Shown here: in pieces, positions 37,996 to 47,396 of the stretch
Numbering within the stretch: position 1 is the first letter of the stretch
Layout of the letters: each line of letters begins with the position of its first letter
NCBI GenBank assembly: GCA_943354045.1
Contig: CALRBF010000001.1
Coordinates: 186,001 to 250,000 of the forward strand
Source of the DNA: Parcubacteria group bacterium
GTDB lineage: Bacteria > Patescibacteria > Paceibacteria > SW-4-49-11
DNA length: 64,000 nucleotides
Direction: 5' to 3'
Notes under the pieces: generated by a model
Seen by the model: the letters and a program-made list of their open reading frames with translations, nothing else
Database searches by the model: none
Told to the model about the DNA's origin: nothing
Translations under genes and position numbers: made by a program

Positions 37996-39789
37996 TTAAT
38001 ATCTGTTATTATAATAAATCAATATGGAATTTCCGATAATATAATCTGGGTTTTTTCCCATAAGCCACCAATATTCTTGATAATTTGGATTTTTTTGTTT
38101 GAGATAAAATGAATCTTGAAACATAGTGGTACTAATTGCAGTATAACCAATTTTAGGTCCATCACTTGATTTTACTGGTATTATATTGATATCTGGAAGA
38201 TAATATTGTATATCTCCAGTCCCAAAATAATCTATATATAGTGTATCAATATTTTGCTCTTTCGTCCATGTATGAAGTCGCTTCAAATCCTGTCCCCAAT
38301 CTAGATTAGAATCAGTAAAAATTTGATACCCTTGATTGTGCCCAGCTAATACATTTAAATGAGATATATAGGAGGGATATGCAAGGAGTGCAGTACCAAT
38401 ATACCATAATAAGAATATACCCAAAATTATTTTTGAAAATTTTAAAGGTAGCAATATACGTACAATTCCAATAGCAACAATAATATAGGTTAATATGACG
38501 GCAGGCAATATATGTCTTATTCCAAGATTTAAATTTCCTCTTATACTAATAAACCAATATAAGAGTATCATGGTAATAACTGTCCACTCATACCAATATT
38601 TGAGTAGCCATTTTCTATTTAATTTCCATTTTTTATTTTGAATAGCTCTAATTAACAGCGCTATACTAACTAATACTAAACCCATTATTGTAGCAAGTAT
38701 ACCTAAATGCTCTTTTAATATATATGTAATGGGAAAATATTCTGTAAAGCTCTGATTAGTGAAGCGTCCTAATAAAAAAGTTGTATTACCACCACCAACT
38801 CTTTGTATTGCCATAGATTGACCTAAAAGATATTGTCCAAAATATTGTAATCCTGGAGTATTAATAACCGTAGATAAACTTGTTTTTGTAATTTGAGATA
38901 TAGTATTATCTTGGGGAAATGACTCTTGAATTAATCTCATTTGTGTATCAGTACTCATATTTCTCATTGCCATATAATACACCAAATTAATCATAACAAA
39001 TACTCCAATCGCTACAATAATGCCATTTCTTATTAAAAATAAAATTTGCTTACCAAACTCTTTATTCCCCCAGTATTTGACCCCAATATATCCAAATCCT
39101 GTCACAAAAAACAATGGGAGCAAAAGAATAGTTGAGAACTTTGATAAAAAGCCAAATGACACCACTAATATAAGGAATGTAATATGTTTTTGAGTAGGAT
39201 TTTTGAGATAACGCACCCAAATATCAATAGCCATGATAAATGATATACTTGCAATAATATCAGTTGTCACAAGACGTCCATGAGCAATTACATTGGGTGA
39301 AAATCCATATAACAAAAGAGTGAGAATACTGATCGCTTTACTTTTTGTATGATAATATACCGAATAAACAAGATACCCCCCTCCTAAAAGCAATATCAAT
39401 ATAGTTGGTAAGCGAGCCCACCATATAATAGTATTAGCATCATTACCTGATTTAAAAAGAAATGTATATCCAATATCCCATTGAGCATTTACCTTTTCCG
39501 TCCAAGCAGGAATAGTATCTGGGAAATTAACGGTATTCCCCGTGAGCTTTGCTCCAAGCCAAATAGAAGACCCTGATAACATTTTTAATAAAGGTGGATG
39601 TTCTGGATTCAGTCGATAATCCCCCTTTGCAATATATGAATATCCAGCTCCAATATGAGGACTTTCATCAACCGTCAATGAATCCCCAGCACTTGATCCA
39701 AATGCCAACACAGCAAGTATTATCGTAATACCTAAAACATATCCCCATAGGGGCATTTTATTATACCACTTGATAATATGCTGTTTCAT
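37996..39789 (-). CDS. PMT/ArnT-like polytopic glycosyltransferase (GT-C)
   Basis: 597 residues with about ten membrane helices. LTVDESPHIGAGYSYIAKGD near 36-55 holds the first-loop acidic motif (DE) of GT-C enzymes, followed by LNPEHPPLLKM typical of the PMT/GT39 superfamily. A C-terminal extracytoplasmic domain contains DSNLDWGQDLKRL. It should move a sugar from a polyprenyl-phosphate carrier to a protein or lipid outside the membrane; pilins are an attractive but unproven target. Confidence 0.85.
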   Translation of the reverse strand: MKQHIIKWYNKMPLWGYVLGITIILAVLAFGSSAGDSLTVDESPHIGAGYSYIAKGDYRLNPEHPPLLKMLSGSSIWLGAKLTGNTVNFPDTIPAWTEKVNAQWDIGYTFLFKSGNDANTIIWWARLPTILILLLGGGYLVYSVYYHTKSKAISILTLLLYGFSPNVIAHGRLVTTDIIASISFIMAIDIWVRYLKNPTQKHITFLILVVSFGFLSKFSTILLLPLFFVTGFGYIGVKYWGNKEFGKQILFLIRNGIIVAIGVFVMINLVYYMAMRNMSTDTQMRLIQESFPQDNTISQITKTSLSTVINTPGLQYFGQYLLGQSMAIQRVGGGNTTFLLGRFTNQSFTEYFPITYILKEHLGILATIMGLVLVSIALLIRAIQNKKWKLNRKWLLKYWYEWTVITMILLYWFISIRGNLNLGIRHILPAVILTYIIVAIGIVRILLPLKFSKIILGIFLLWYIGTALLAYPSYISHLNVLAGHNQGYQIFTDSNLDWGQDLKRLHTWTKEQNIDTLYIDYFGTGDIQYYLPDINIIPVKSSDGPKIGYTAISTTMFQDSFYLKQKNPNYQEYWWLMGKNPDYIIGNSILIYYNNRY

Positions 39790-39792
39790 ACA

Positions 39793-40602
39793 TTATTTAA
39801 ACTTATAATATACTCTATCCTTTACCCGCAAATCAATATATTGAAGATTAGACCTTTGATCTGGAGGCAGCTGGGATATAAAGACTTGTTTTAAAGCCCC
39901 TGCTTGATAAATAATATCTGTATCTAAATCTAGCATAATATAATATCCTTGTTCTGTATAGACGAATACCCCTAATATTCTATTCTCTGCTTTTTGCTGT
40001 ATGGCAATTGAGGATACTTTTACGCCATCAATTTGATTATACATTTCCACAATAGTTTTAAACCAAGCTATTTCTCTCTCTGAAACTACAATTTCTCCAC
40101 GAGACTTAGGAGTAATCCCAGTTAAGGATATGAGTGAAGCCGATAGAGAATCATTACCAATATTGACGCCATCATCACTAATATTGGAGCAAATAGTATT
40201 TTCACAAATAGTGAATAATGGATTTCTTAATTGAATAGTCAACTCCAAGGAACGATTTATTGTTCTTTTAATAGTAATATGTTTAATTTGAGGAAATTCT
40301 TTTTGTAATTCTCTCTCCAAGATATCACTACGAGCGAGAAAAATATTCTTATTATTATAATACCAATAATTGTGAGCCTGTATCAAGTCTTCTGATTTAG
40401 ATTTAATGTCCTTTTGCAATATTTCATTATCTACTCGAATATCTATATTTGCGATATCTAATAGAGGAGAATATAACAGATATCCAATCCCTCCAAAAAA
40501 TATAATCCATATGAAAAATTGAAATATTAGCACAAGTCGATTCACCCTATGTACGGATGATTTCTTTTTGGTATATGTTCGGGGAATATAGGTTTTTCTC
40601 AT
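39793..40602 (-). CDS. ftsQ: FtsQ/DivIB-like cell-division protein
   Basis: 269 residues. A basic cytoplasmic tail (about 1-25), one membrane helix (about 26-46), a POTRA-like segment (LLDIANIDIRVDN..., about 50-120) and a beta domain with LRNPLFTICENTICSN. The arrangement is that of FtsQ/DivIB, the scaffold linking early and late divisome proteins. ftsA and ftsZ are not nearby. It overlaps the preceding gene by 4 bases. Confidence 0.75.
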   Translation of the reverse strand: MRKTYIPRTYTKKKSSVHRVNRLVLIFQFFIWIIFFGGIGYLLYSPLLDIANIDIRVDNEILQKDIKSKSEDLIQAHNYWYYNNKNIFLARSDILERELQKEFPQIKHITIKRTINRSLELTIQLRNPLFTICENTICSNISDDGVNIGNDSLSASLISLTGITPKSRGEIVVSEREIAWFKTIVEMYNQIDGVKVSSIAIQQKAENRILGVFVYTEQGYYIMLDLDTDIIYQAGALKQVFISQLPPDQRSNLQYIDLRVKDRVYYKFK

Positions 40603-40982
40603 AAGGCTTTACATCCAGAAGCAAGAGTCAACCCCTTGGCTTCAGCTTGTTCTTTGGTATCAAAATAAATTCTATTTTCTGGTTTAATACGATTCACCCC
40701 ATTACAGGATTCATAATAATAGCGTTTTCCATTTTTACTTGCAATGATTTTACCTGTTTGTGATTTTGTCTCAATAACAGTATTAAGTGAAGCCTCTGCT
40801 TGATTAGAAGTATTAATACTATCCTTTTTTATTGCAATAGCATCGGGATATACAATTTGTATTGCATGAGGCTGAGATTCTAATGTTTGAACTTTCCCAA
40901 TAAAATAAGCACTACCCCCTATCAATATCGCGGATACAATCAACAGTACAATTTCACTATTCTTGACAAATTGGTATTTCAT
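40599..40982 (-). CDS. Membrane-anchored protein with Ada-like metal-binding motif
   Basis: 127 residues. One helix (about 9-28) anchors a short linker and a C-terminal module GKRYYYESCNGVNRIKPENR then FDTKEQAEAKG and SGCK. The spacing of the two Cys and the RIKPENR segment match the small zinc-binding domain of Ada, seen as a stand-alone surface or nuclease-associated module. The start at 40982 lies at the predicted transcription start, so the mRNA is probably leaderless. A longer in-frame start overlaps rpmA and is rejected. Confidence 0.7.
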   Translation of the reverse strand: MKYQFVKNSEIVLLIVSAILIGGSAYFIGKVQTLESQPHAIQIVYPDAIAIKKDSINTSNQAEASLNTVIETKSQTGKIIASKNGKRYYYESCNGVNRIKPENRIYFDTKEQAEAKGLTLASGCKAL

Positions 40983-40989
40983 ATGTATT

Positions 40990-41000
40990 ATTATACCATA
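40990..41000 (-). promoter_or_regulatory. Extended -10 promoter giving a leaderless mRNA
   Basis: The minus strand reads TATGGTATAAT. The hexamer ends 7 bases before the ATG of the Ada-like gene, so the transcript probably begins at or next to that ATG. Confidence 0.6.
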
Positions 41001-41019
41001 TATAGTAATATTATTTGAT

Positions 41020-41292
41020 ATGGCACATAGAAAAGCTGGTGGTTCTACAGCCTTAGGTAGAGACTCAAAACCTAAATACCTTGGAGTTAAGCTATATGCT
41101 GGACAAAAAGTAGAAAAAGGGAATATCATTATTCGACAACGTGGAACAAAATTCCATGCTGGTAAAAATGTATCTCGTGGAGCAGATGACACATTATATG
41201 CAATAGCAAATGGAGTTATTGAATTTGGAAAATCTCGAAAAACTTCATTTACTGGTAAAAAACATATTGTTAAAACTGTATCTGTTATCTAA
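41020..41292 (+). CDS. rpmA: 50S ribosomal protein bL27
   Basis: 90 residues, normal length. MAHRKAGGSTALGRDSKPKY opens directly with the mature sequence, and GQKVEKGNIIIRQRGTKFHAG is the conserved core. Its N-terminus reaches the peptidyl-transferase centre. No cleavable Firmicutes-type leader is seen. rplU (bL21), usually just upstream, is absent; the divergent neighbour is the Ada-like gene. Confidence 0.97.
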   Translation: MAHRKAGGSTALGRDSKPKYLGVKLYAGQKVEKGNIIIRQRGTKFHAGKNVSRGADDTLYAIANGVIEFGKSRKTSFTGKKHIVKTVSVI

Positions 41293-41306
41293 ACTTATTT
41301 CTCACA

Positions 41307-41338
41307 ACAAGATATCCCCAATAAGGGGATTTTTTGTT
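41307..41338 (+). terminator. rpmA terminator
   Basis: Stem ATCCCC/GGGGAT with loop AATAA followed by a T tract, 15 bases after the rpmA stop. Confidence 0.85.
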
Positions 41339-41348
41339 ATCCTAATAA

Positions 41349-41359
41349 TATGCTACAAT
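41349..41359 (+). promoter_or_regulatory. Extended -10 promoter for the glucan phosphorylase
   Basis: TATGCTACAAT, about 25 bases before the ATG. Confidence 0.55.
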
Positions 41360-41384
41360 TATATATATCCATAATATAAATACA

Positions 41385-43013
41385 ATGAATTATATTCCTA
41401 ATACCGCCTATATCTGTATGGAATTTGGGCTTTCTGATGATATCAAAATTTATACAGGAGGACTTGGAATTTTGGCTGGGGATACAATGAAAAGCTTTGC
41501 TGATTTAGGTCTTCCTGTAATTGGTGTTGGGATATTATATAAACATGGGTATTTAGATCAAGTATTAGATGCTGAGCAAGGGCAAATTGCAATGCCCCAA
41601 GAATGGGATTATACCAAATCACTTAATTTAATTGGAAAAACGAGCATTCCATTTGCTAAAGAGATAGTACATATTAATATTTGGGAATATACCTATACCT
41701 CTAACCTCTCTAATAAATCAGTATCAATTCTTTTACTAGATACTGATTTACCTGAAAACTCAGATTTATTCCGAGAAGTTTCCAATAAAGTATATTCTCC
41801 AGATTCAGAAATATTTAGAAGACAATTACTCATCTTAGGACTTGGGAGTAAATATGCCCTTGATAGTCTAGGACTTAATCATATAGACACATTCCATCTT
41901 AATGAAAGCCATAGTGCTCTCATTTCACTGGTAATTGATCATCCTATTTCTCAGGTAGTATTCACCACTCATACTCCTCTTCTTGGTGGCCATACACGAC
42001 TACCCCTAGAATGGCTACAAGGAATATGTAAGCCTGAACAATTACAAAATTTACCCAAAGATGCCTTTGAAGATGAGCATACTATTAATCTTACCCGACT
42101 AGCCTTGTCTTTAGCTGATTATTCTAATGCTGTTTCCCAAAAACATCAGGAAGTATCTCAAGAAATGTTCCCAGGCCATAAAATTGATTCAATTACCAAT
42201 GGTATTCATAGCCCCACTTGGGTTTCTGAATCTATAAATAAAGTATTTCAATCATATTTTCCTAGTTGGGAAACTCATCCAGAAATTTTACGCTATATTG
42301 ATGGGATACCTACCATTGATATACAGCAAGCCCATCAAATAAATAAGGATAAATTAGCTATATATCTGAAACAACAGCCTGATATTGATTTTTTACCCAA
42401 TGCTTTTACCATAGGATTTGCACGGCGTGCTACTGAGTACAAAAGAGCTCATCTTATATTTTCTGATATTGAGCGCCTCGCTAAACTTGCGGAACAATAT
42501 AAAGGACTTAATATTATTTTTGCAGGTAAAGCCTATCATACTGACAGTGTAGGATTTGATATCATTAAACGTATTTTAGATATCTCAAAAGAATATTCTA
42601 ATGATTATCTCAAAATTATTTATTTGCCCAATTACAGTATAGAATTATCTAAACTCCTTGTCAGCGGAGTAGATGTTTGGCTAAACACCCCTCGAATATC
42701 TTATGAGGCGTCAGGAACCAGTGGGATGAAAGCCTCACTCAATGGGGTTCTCAATATATCTACCTATGATGGTTGGTGGCCCGAAAGTGGTATACATCAT
42801 GTTAATGGTTGGACTATATCTGGAGAAGATGAATATCAGGAAATCAATAGTATGTATGATAATATTGGGAATGCTCTTGATTTATTTTATAATAATCGAG
42901 AAAAATTTACTCGAATGCAAAGGTCAGCAATATCCTTAATTGGCAGCTATTATAATACTCATCGTATGGTATTAGAATATATTCGTAAAGGATATAAACA
43001 TTCAATATTATAA
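41385..43013 (+). CDS. glgP: Alpha-glucan (glycogen/maltodextrin) phosphorylase, GT35, short form
   Basis: 542 residues, the short bacterial/archaeal type rather than the 800-residue form. YICMEFGLSDDIKIYTGGLGILAGDTMKS opens the fold. LNESHSALISL, FTTHTPLLGGHTR and SITNGIHSPTWVS are catalytic-site regions. GFARRATEYKRAHL binds phosphate, and EASGTSGMKASLNG holds the Lys bound to PLP. It releases glucose-1-phosphate from alpha-1,4-glucans and fits the glycogen-synthase-like gene 2 kb away. Its last 6 bases overlap the convergent pilin gene. Confidence 0.93.
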   Translation: MNYIPNTAYICMEFGLSDDIKIYTGGLGILAGDTMKSFADLGLPVIGVGILYKHGYLDQVLDAEQGQIAMPQEWDYTKSLNLIGKTSIPFAKEIVHINIWEYTYTSNLSNKSVSILLLDTDLPENSDLFREVSNKVYSPDSEIFRRQLLILGLGSKYALDSLGLNHIDTFHLNESHSALISLVIDHPISQVVFTTHTPLLGGHTRLPLEWLQGICKPEQLQNLPKDAFEDEHTINLTRLALSLADYSNAVSQKHQEVSQEMFPGHKIDSITNGIHSPTWVSESINKVFQSYFPSWETHPEILRYIDGIPTIDIQQAHQINKDKLAIYLKQQPDIDFLPNAFTIGFARRATEYKRAHLIFSDIERLAKLAEQYKGLNIIFAGKAYHTDSVGFDIIKRILDISKEYSNDYLKIIYLPNYSIELSKLLVSGVDVWLNTPRISYEASGTSGMKASLNGVLNISTYDGWWPESGIHHVNGWTISGEDEYQEINSMYDNIGNALDLFYNNREKFTRMQRSAISLIGSYYNTHRMVLEYIRKGYKHSIL

Positions 43014-44129
43014 CCCATATCGTCCTCTGAGGGCATTGAAGTTTTGTTGTACTTCCTCAGGAGTTAGGGCTTGGTTGTATACTTGAATTACAGAACATTT
43101 CGCACCATAATATTGTATTCCCTGTGGTCCTCCGCTAACACCAGTGGTGAATAATCTTTCAAACCCTAATGTTTGATTAGTGAATGCATTTGGATTTGTA
43201 GCTGAATAGTACCCTGTAGAGTTAAATGTATGTGTAAACGGTGTTCTTGTGGTTGGATTTGTACCAAAACACATATAAGACCAAGATGAAGCAATGTCTC
43301 CAGAAGAAATACTAGAGTTTACAGAATTATCTTTAAATACAAATACTTTTGATTGAGTGCCATATGTCCCTATTTCTATTTCAGGGCTAGATTTTGAATA
43401 GAAATAGTTCCATGTGGTATTTGTATGCGTTGTGTTTTGTTGTAAAAATAAACATATAGTAAATCCAGAATTGGTCGATAGATTTAAAGAGTTGGGTAAA
43501 TTTACATAATCATTAACCCCATCAAAAACTAAACTCCCCCCATTAGCAGAATTATATCCAACCCCACTAAAAAGAGTTCCATTATTCCCATTCCCACTCA
43601 AATCAGTCCAAGTAGTTCCAGTTCCTGGATAACTAGCTGTATTCCCTGCATCCAGATTCAATACTAACCCACTTGTTACTGTAAAAGTGTTATTTACTAT
43701 AGGCTTTCTCTCTGCCAAGCTTGCTGTTATGGATATTTTATTATTGGGGGCTATTGCTACTATATATCCGGTACTATCTCCTGTTGCTTGTGGATCTTTA
43801 GGTATTGCTGCTATATAATTTGGTACTAATACTTTTAAATCTACAAATCCTGCACAACTTGGTCCTCCTGATTGTAGGCTATCTGTATTACATATATATC
43901 TTGGGGTAGTACTGACTGATGTTGGATATGCTCTTGTCTCTATTAAGTATTGATCTAAAGCCTTTTGTATGGTATTTATATCTGCTTGTCTGACTGTATT
44001 TCTTGCTTGTGCTATTTGTTTATTTGGGTTTATTGCAATTAAGACTATTGCCGCTAATATTCCTATTGCGGCTATTACGAGGAGTATCTCGAGTAGGGTG
44101 AAACCTTTCTTGTATTTATTTATTTTCAT
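43008..44129 (-). CDS. Type IV prepilin with LamG-like C-terminal domain (copy 2)
   Basis: 373 residues. Cleavage at KKG^FTLLE (8-9), stalk with NPNKQIAQARNTVRQ, then the linker SGLVLNLDAGNTASYPGTGT and a LamG/concanavalin jelly roll ending in FNALRGRYGL. Linker and C-terminus match the pilin at 14260-15432 even at DNA level, while the mid-domain differs strongly. Its stop codon overlaps that of glgP, so it seems inserted exactly at the end of that gene. Probable adhesin. Confidence 0.85.
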   Translation of the reverse strand: MKINKYKKGFTLLEILLVIAAIGILAAIVLIAINPNKQIAQARNTVRQADINTIQKALDQYLIETRAYPTSVSTTPRYICNTDSLQSGGPSCAGFVDLKVLVPNYIAAIPKDPQATGDSTGYIVAIAPNNKISITASLAERKPIVNNTFTVTSGLVLNLDAGNTASYPGTGTTWTDLSGNGNNGTLFSGVGYNSANGGSLVFDGVNDYVNLPNSLNLSTNSGFTICLFLQQNTTHTNTTWNYFYSKSSPEIEIGTYGTQSKVFVFKDNSVNSSISSGDIASSWSYMCFGTNPTTRTPFTHTFNSTGYYSATNPNAFTNQTLGFERLFTTGVSGGPQGIQYYGAKCSVIQVYNQALTPEEVQQNFNALRGRYGL

Positions 44130-44184
44130 AAAAACTTTTTATATTGTCTCTTATGTTTAAGATAGAATATAACTATATATACTA

Positions 44185-45276
44185 TCAAGATTCCCTTTGA
44201 TTTAATAAAATTTCTAATTGTATATTGGTATTTTGAATATGAATAAATGATTCATAAGGTGAGGTAAAAGGGATTTGCTGTTTTTTGGTATAATTATCAT
44301 AGCCTAAATAATAGAAGAAATCCTTATTCATACTATAAAATAAATTTCGCATTAAGGGATCATTATCAATAGTATCTATCTCTGCATGTTCTTTTCCAAG
44401 CATATAGGTAGCATATTCCCAAAGCCGAAATACCCCCTTTTCAAGATTACTATAACGAGACCAATGTCTCTCTTCTTGTATACGAATAGATGGCTTCTTT
44501 TTACTTTTGTTTTGTAAAATTTGAGCTTTAGTAGAAGCAAGCGCTATTTCGAGTCCAATTGATTTTGTCATCAACTCCATTGTCTGATGATTTTTTACAT
44601 TCATAAGATCAAAATAATGACTAGAAGGATACCAGTTAATATTAATATTTGTTTTTTCTACTTCTTTAATCCAAGTTACTTTCCCCCCTCGAAAGCGCCG
44701 AAAAGATTTTAATGGCATAGTCATAATACCTCCTTTGCGATCATCTACTATAGATACAAAATCTATAATTCCAAAACTTGTTAATAGTTTCTCTAATGGT
44801 AATTGTCGATAAAGTAAAGGTAAATATACTGCAGTAGGAGTAATCCTTAAATATGTATTAACTCGATCAATGGTTCCTGCAATTTCATCTTTCCACCAGT
44901 CAAAATAATACATACTGAGATGACTGCTTCCCCAATAAGCATCTGGGATAATATAGAGTAAATCTTTTTTAATCATTCTTTGTAAAATCTCTAAAAATTC
45001 TGGATATTTACCAGCGGCAATATCAAGAAAATGTCCAGTAATAATTACTGAAGTTTTAATATTTTGAGTATAGAGAAACTCAAATAATGGAATATATATA
45101 CTCTTAAATTCTTTTTCCCAAATAATATCACTACGCCCTTTGTCTACAAAAGGAAGTTTAGGATTTTTCAAAATATCTACTAGGGATTTTGAAGTATATG
45201 CAAATATCAAAGATAGAGAAATTACAACTGGATACTCTTCTACAATTACAGCTGGGGTTTGTATATTTTTTGTCAT
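44185..45276 (-). CDS. GH57-like protein, probably catalytically altered
   Basis: 363 residues from MTKNIQTPAV; this start overlaps the upstream gene by 4 bases (ATGA), and the longer frame has no similarity. The (beta/alpha)7-like order with TSVIITGHFLDIAAG, PDAYWGSSHLSMYY and TPTAVYLPLLYRQLPLEKLL resembles glycoside hydrolase family 57. Where active GH57 enzymes have the Glu nucleophile in a WxPE motif, this reads YLPLL. It may be a non-hydrolytic or altered partner of the glucan synthase; assignment is tentative. Confidence 0.55.
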   Translation of the reverse strand: MTKNIQTPAVIVEEYPVVISLSLIFAYTSKSLVDILKNPKLPFVDKGRSDIIWEKEFKSIYIPLFEFLYTQNIKTSVIITGHFLDIAAGKYPEFLEILQRMIKKDLLYIIPDAYWGSSHLSMYYFDWWKDEIAGTIDRVNTYLRITPTAVYLPLLYRQLPLEKLLTSFGIIDFVSIVDDRKGGIMTMPLKSFRRFRGGKVTWIKEVEKTNININWYPSSHYFDLMNVKNHQTMELMTKSIGLEIALASTKAQILQNKSKKKPSIRIQEERHWSRYSNLEKGVFRLWEYATYMLGKEHAEIDTIDNDPLMRNLFYSMNKDFFYYLGYDNYTKKQQIPFTSPYESFIHIQNTNIQLEILLNQRES

Positions 45277-46541
45277 GACACCTCCATTAAACTCAATAAT
45301 TTTTTCACTTCTTTTGGCCAATTATGATGAGATAAATCTTCTTGTTGTCTTTTTAATAAATCTATTCGCGCATCTTTATTTTGAATGAAATGGAGTATGG
45401 TATTGGCAAAGGCCTCAATATCATAATAGGCAAAAGTTGGAGTTGAAGGGACTACACTAATAAATCCACTTGTCTCTGAGGCAATAGTAGGAACCCCTGA
45501 GCGAATAGCCTCTAAGGCCGTAAGCCCAAAGGGCTCATTGGGAGAAGGCATCACAAATAATTGACTTGTTTTATATAATTGTTTTTTGGATTCACTATCA
45601 ACCCAACCGGTAAATACAATATTTCGCTCTAATTTACGTTTAGCAACATGCTCTACAATTTCGGGTAAGAGATTCCCCTCTGTAGAACCGTCCCCCGCAA
45701 TAATAAAAGTCACTTGTGAATCAATTTGCAGAACCCGAGCTGCTGTTTCAATCAAAAAGAATAATCCTTTTTGAGCTACAACACGCCCCATAAATAATAC
45801 ATTTTTACCGCGATCCAAATGCTCGAATCCAATTTTATCTGGTTCAAAACTAATGTCATTATAAATGGGATAAATTCTCTCCTCAGGAATATTATAATCC
45901 TCAACTAATATTTGTTTGGATATATCTGATACTACTGCAATTTTTTCTGCCAAATAAAACCCTTTTTTTTCAAGTTCATACAGAGCTCTTGCCGTATAAT
46001 CATTGTTATGTACATGCCCACCTGAACGATCAACCTCTGTAGAATTAATATGATAATAAAAAGGAATAGTAATATTATGATGTACTAAAAGCAAATGTGC
46101 TGGGATAGCCATCCAATCCATACCATATATTACATCAAAATCCTGACCATTTTCTTGTAACCAATCATATACCGCCCAAGCATAAGCTCTGGTTACAATA
46201 GGAGTGTTATTAGGATAAAGAGTAGTTCTTTTTACGACTGATTTACTATATAATTGTGGCCATTTTACATATTTCTTTTTTCCTTTGGGAATAAATTCTT
46301 TTAATACAAAATCTGTAAGCCCAGGAATTGGAGTATCTAATTTGCTATATTTATGAACCCCTGATTCAAGTGATATCACATCATCAATATGATCTGTATT
46401 ATGAGGTGTTAAAACAGTAACTTCTGCTCCTTGACGACGTAATTCGTCAACCAAACTTCTTACCAATACCCCCAATCCCCCTTCCATCAAAGGTAATATC
46501 TCCCAAGACAAAATGAGAATTTTTTTAGGGTTTTGAGGCAT
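45273..46541 (-). CDS. Glycogen/starch-synthase-like glycosyltransferase (GT4/GT5)
   Basis: 422 residues. LSWEILPLMEGGLGVLVRSLVDELRRQGAEVTVLTPH is the GlgA-like N-terminus with the KxGGL-type loop changed to MEGGLG. The second domain carries FMGRVVAQKGLFFLIE and the retaining-GT motif EPFGLTALEAIRSGVPTIASE. It probably extends an alpha-1,4-glucan from a nucleotide glucose. It is translationally coupled to the GH57-like gene, and glgP lies nearby, together a glucan storage module. No branching enzyme is visible. Confidence 0.85.
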   Translation of the reverse strand: MPQNPKKILILSWEILPLMEGGLGVLVRSLVDELRRQGAEVTVLTPHNTDHIDDVISLESGVHKYSKLDTPIPGLTDFVLKEFIPKGKKKYVKWPQLYSKSVVKRTTLYPNNTPIVTRAYAWAVYDWLQENGQDFDVIYGMDWMAIPAHLLLVHHNITIPFYYHINSTEVDRSGGHVHNNDYTARALYELEKKGFYLAEKIAVVSDISKQILVEDYNIPEERIYPIYNDISFEPDKIGFEHLDRGKNVLFMGRVVAQKGLFFLIETAARVLQIDSQVTFIIAGDGSTEGNLLPEIVEHVAKRKLERNIVFTGWVDSESKKQLYKTSQLFVMPSPNEPFGLTALEAIRSGVPTIASETSGFISVVPSTPTFAYYDIEAFANTILHFIQNKDARIDLLKRQQEDLSHHNWPKEVKKLLSLMEVS

Positions 46542-46567
46542 ATTTTATACGACATTACATTAAATAT

Positions 46568-46578
46568 AGTATAGCATA
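46568..46578 (-). promoter_or_regulatory. Extended -10 promoter for the glucan-synthesis pair
   Basis: The minus strand reads TATGCTATACT, 27 bases before the ATG. Confidence 0.6.
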
Positions 46579-46589
46579 AATGTTAACAT

Positions 46590-47384
46590 TTAACTAATTA
46601 TATAGTAATTTTTCTCATTTTGTATTAATTCTTCTTTTAATAAAGATGCTATATTATCTTGAACCCTATTATCTCTAATAATATCCTGTATCTGAGCTAA
46701 GGTTTTGGGGCCCTGTAATAATAACTTGATAATTTGTGAACGTATTTGTCTATTGGAGCCTTCAAATACACTTTGTCGCGTATAATGTTTACTTTTACGA
46801 TTAGGATTAATAATTTGAGTTTTAAGATAAGTCCCATAATCCATCAAAGCATAATACCATTCTCTTGGATTATCTTTGGAAACCGTTCTCTCAACAAAGG
46901 GGAGTAAATCATTATCAGAAATATTCTCTGCTTCAGAGAAAAAATGATGTATATATACTCGCCTAATATTTGTCTCAATAAATATCGTAGGTTTATTATA
47001 AGTAAAGGCTATAATTGAAGCAGCCGTGGCCTTACCAATACCAGGGAAATTTACTAATATATCAGGATTATCTGGTAGAACCCCATCATATTCCTGCATT
47101 ATCTTTTGGGCAATTTGCCAAAGATATTTACCTCGCCGATTATAACCCAATCCCTGCCAAGCCTGTAATACTTCCCCAAGACTAGATGCTGCTAAAACTT
47201 CAAAACTTGGGAATTGCTTTATGAATATAGGGAATTTCTCAAGAACTCTCGCTACTTGAGTTTGCTGTAGCATAATCTCAGAGACAATAACCCAATAGGG
47301 ATTGGTATTGTCTCTCCAAGGCATAGGTCTCTTATGTTGATAATAATAATCCCAAACAAGCTGTATAAATTCTTGTTCCCTCAT
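46590..47384 (-). CDS. mutY: MutY-like DNA glycosylase lacking the iron-sulfur cluster
   Basis: 264 residues. The helix-hairpin-helix FPGIGKATAAS (113-123) and SEIMLQQTQV (35-44, with catalytic Glu36) are MutY/Nth features. The catalytic Asp (E. coli Asp138) is Glu137 in IETNIRRV. The Cys-X6-Cys-X2-Cys-X5-Cys loop that holds 4Fe-4S is replaced by KTQIINPNRKSKHYTRQ with no Cys. The C-terminal NUDIX-like domain is absent; a short winged-helix-like end remains. Probably removes A opposite 8-oxoG, but altered specificity is possible. Confidence 0.82.
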   Translation of the reverse strand: MREQEFIQLVWDYYYQHKRPMPWRDNTNPYWVIVSEIMLQQTQVARVLEKFPIFIKQFPSFEVLAASSLGEVLQAWQGLGYNRRGKYLWQIAQKIMQEYDGVLPDNPDILVNFPGIGKATAASIIAFTYNKPTIFIETNIRRVYIHHFFSEAENISDNDLLPFVERTVSKDNPREWYYALMDYGTYLKTQIINPNRKSKHYTRQSVFEGSNRQIRSQIIKLLLQGPKTLAQIQDIIRDNRVQDNIASLLKEELIQNEKNYYIIS

Positions 47385-47396
47385 ACCAATATCAGA

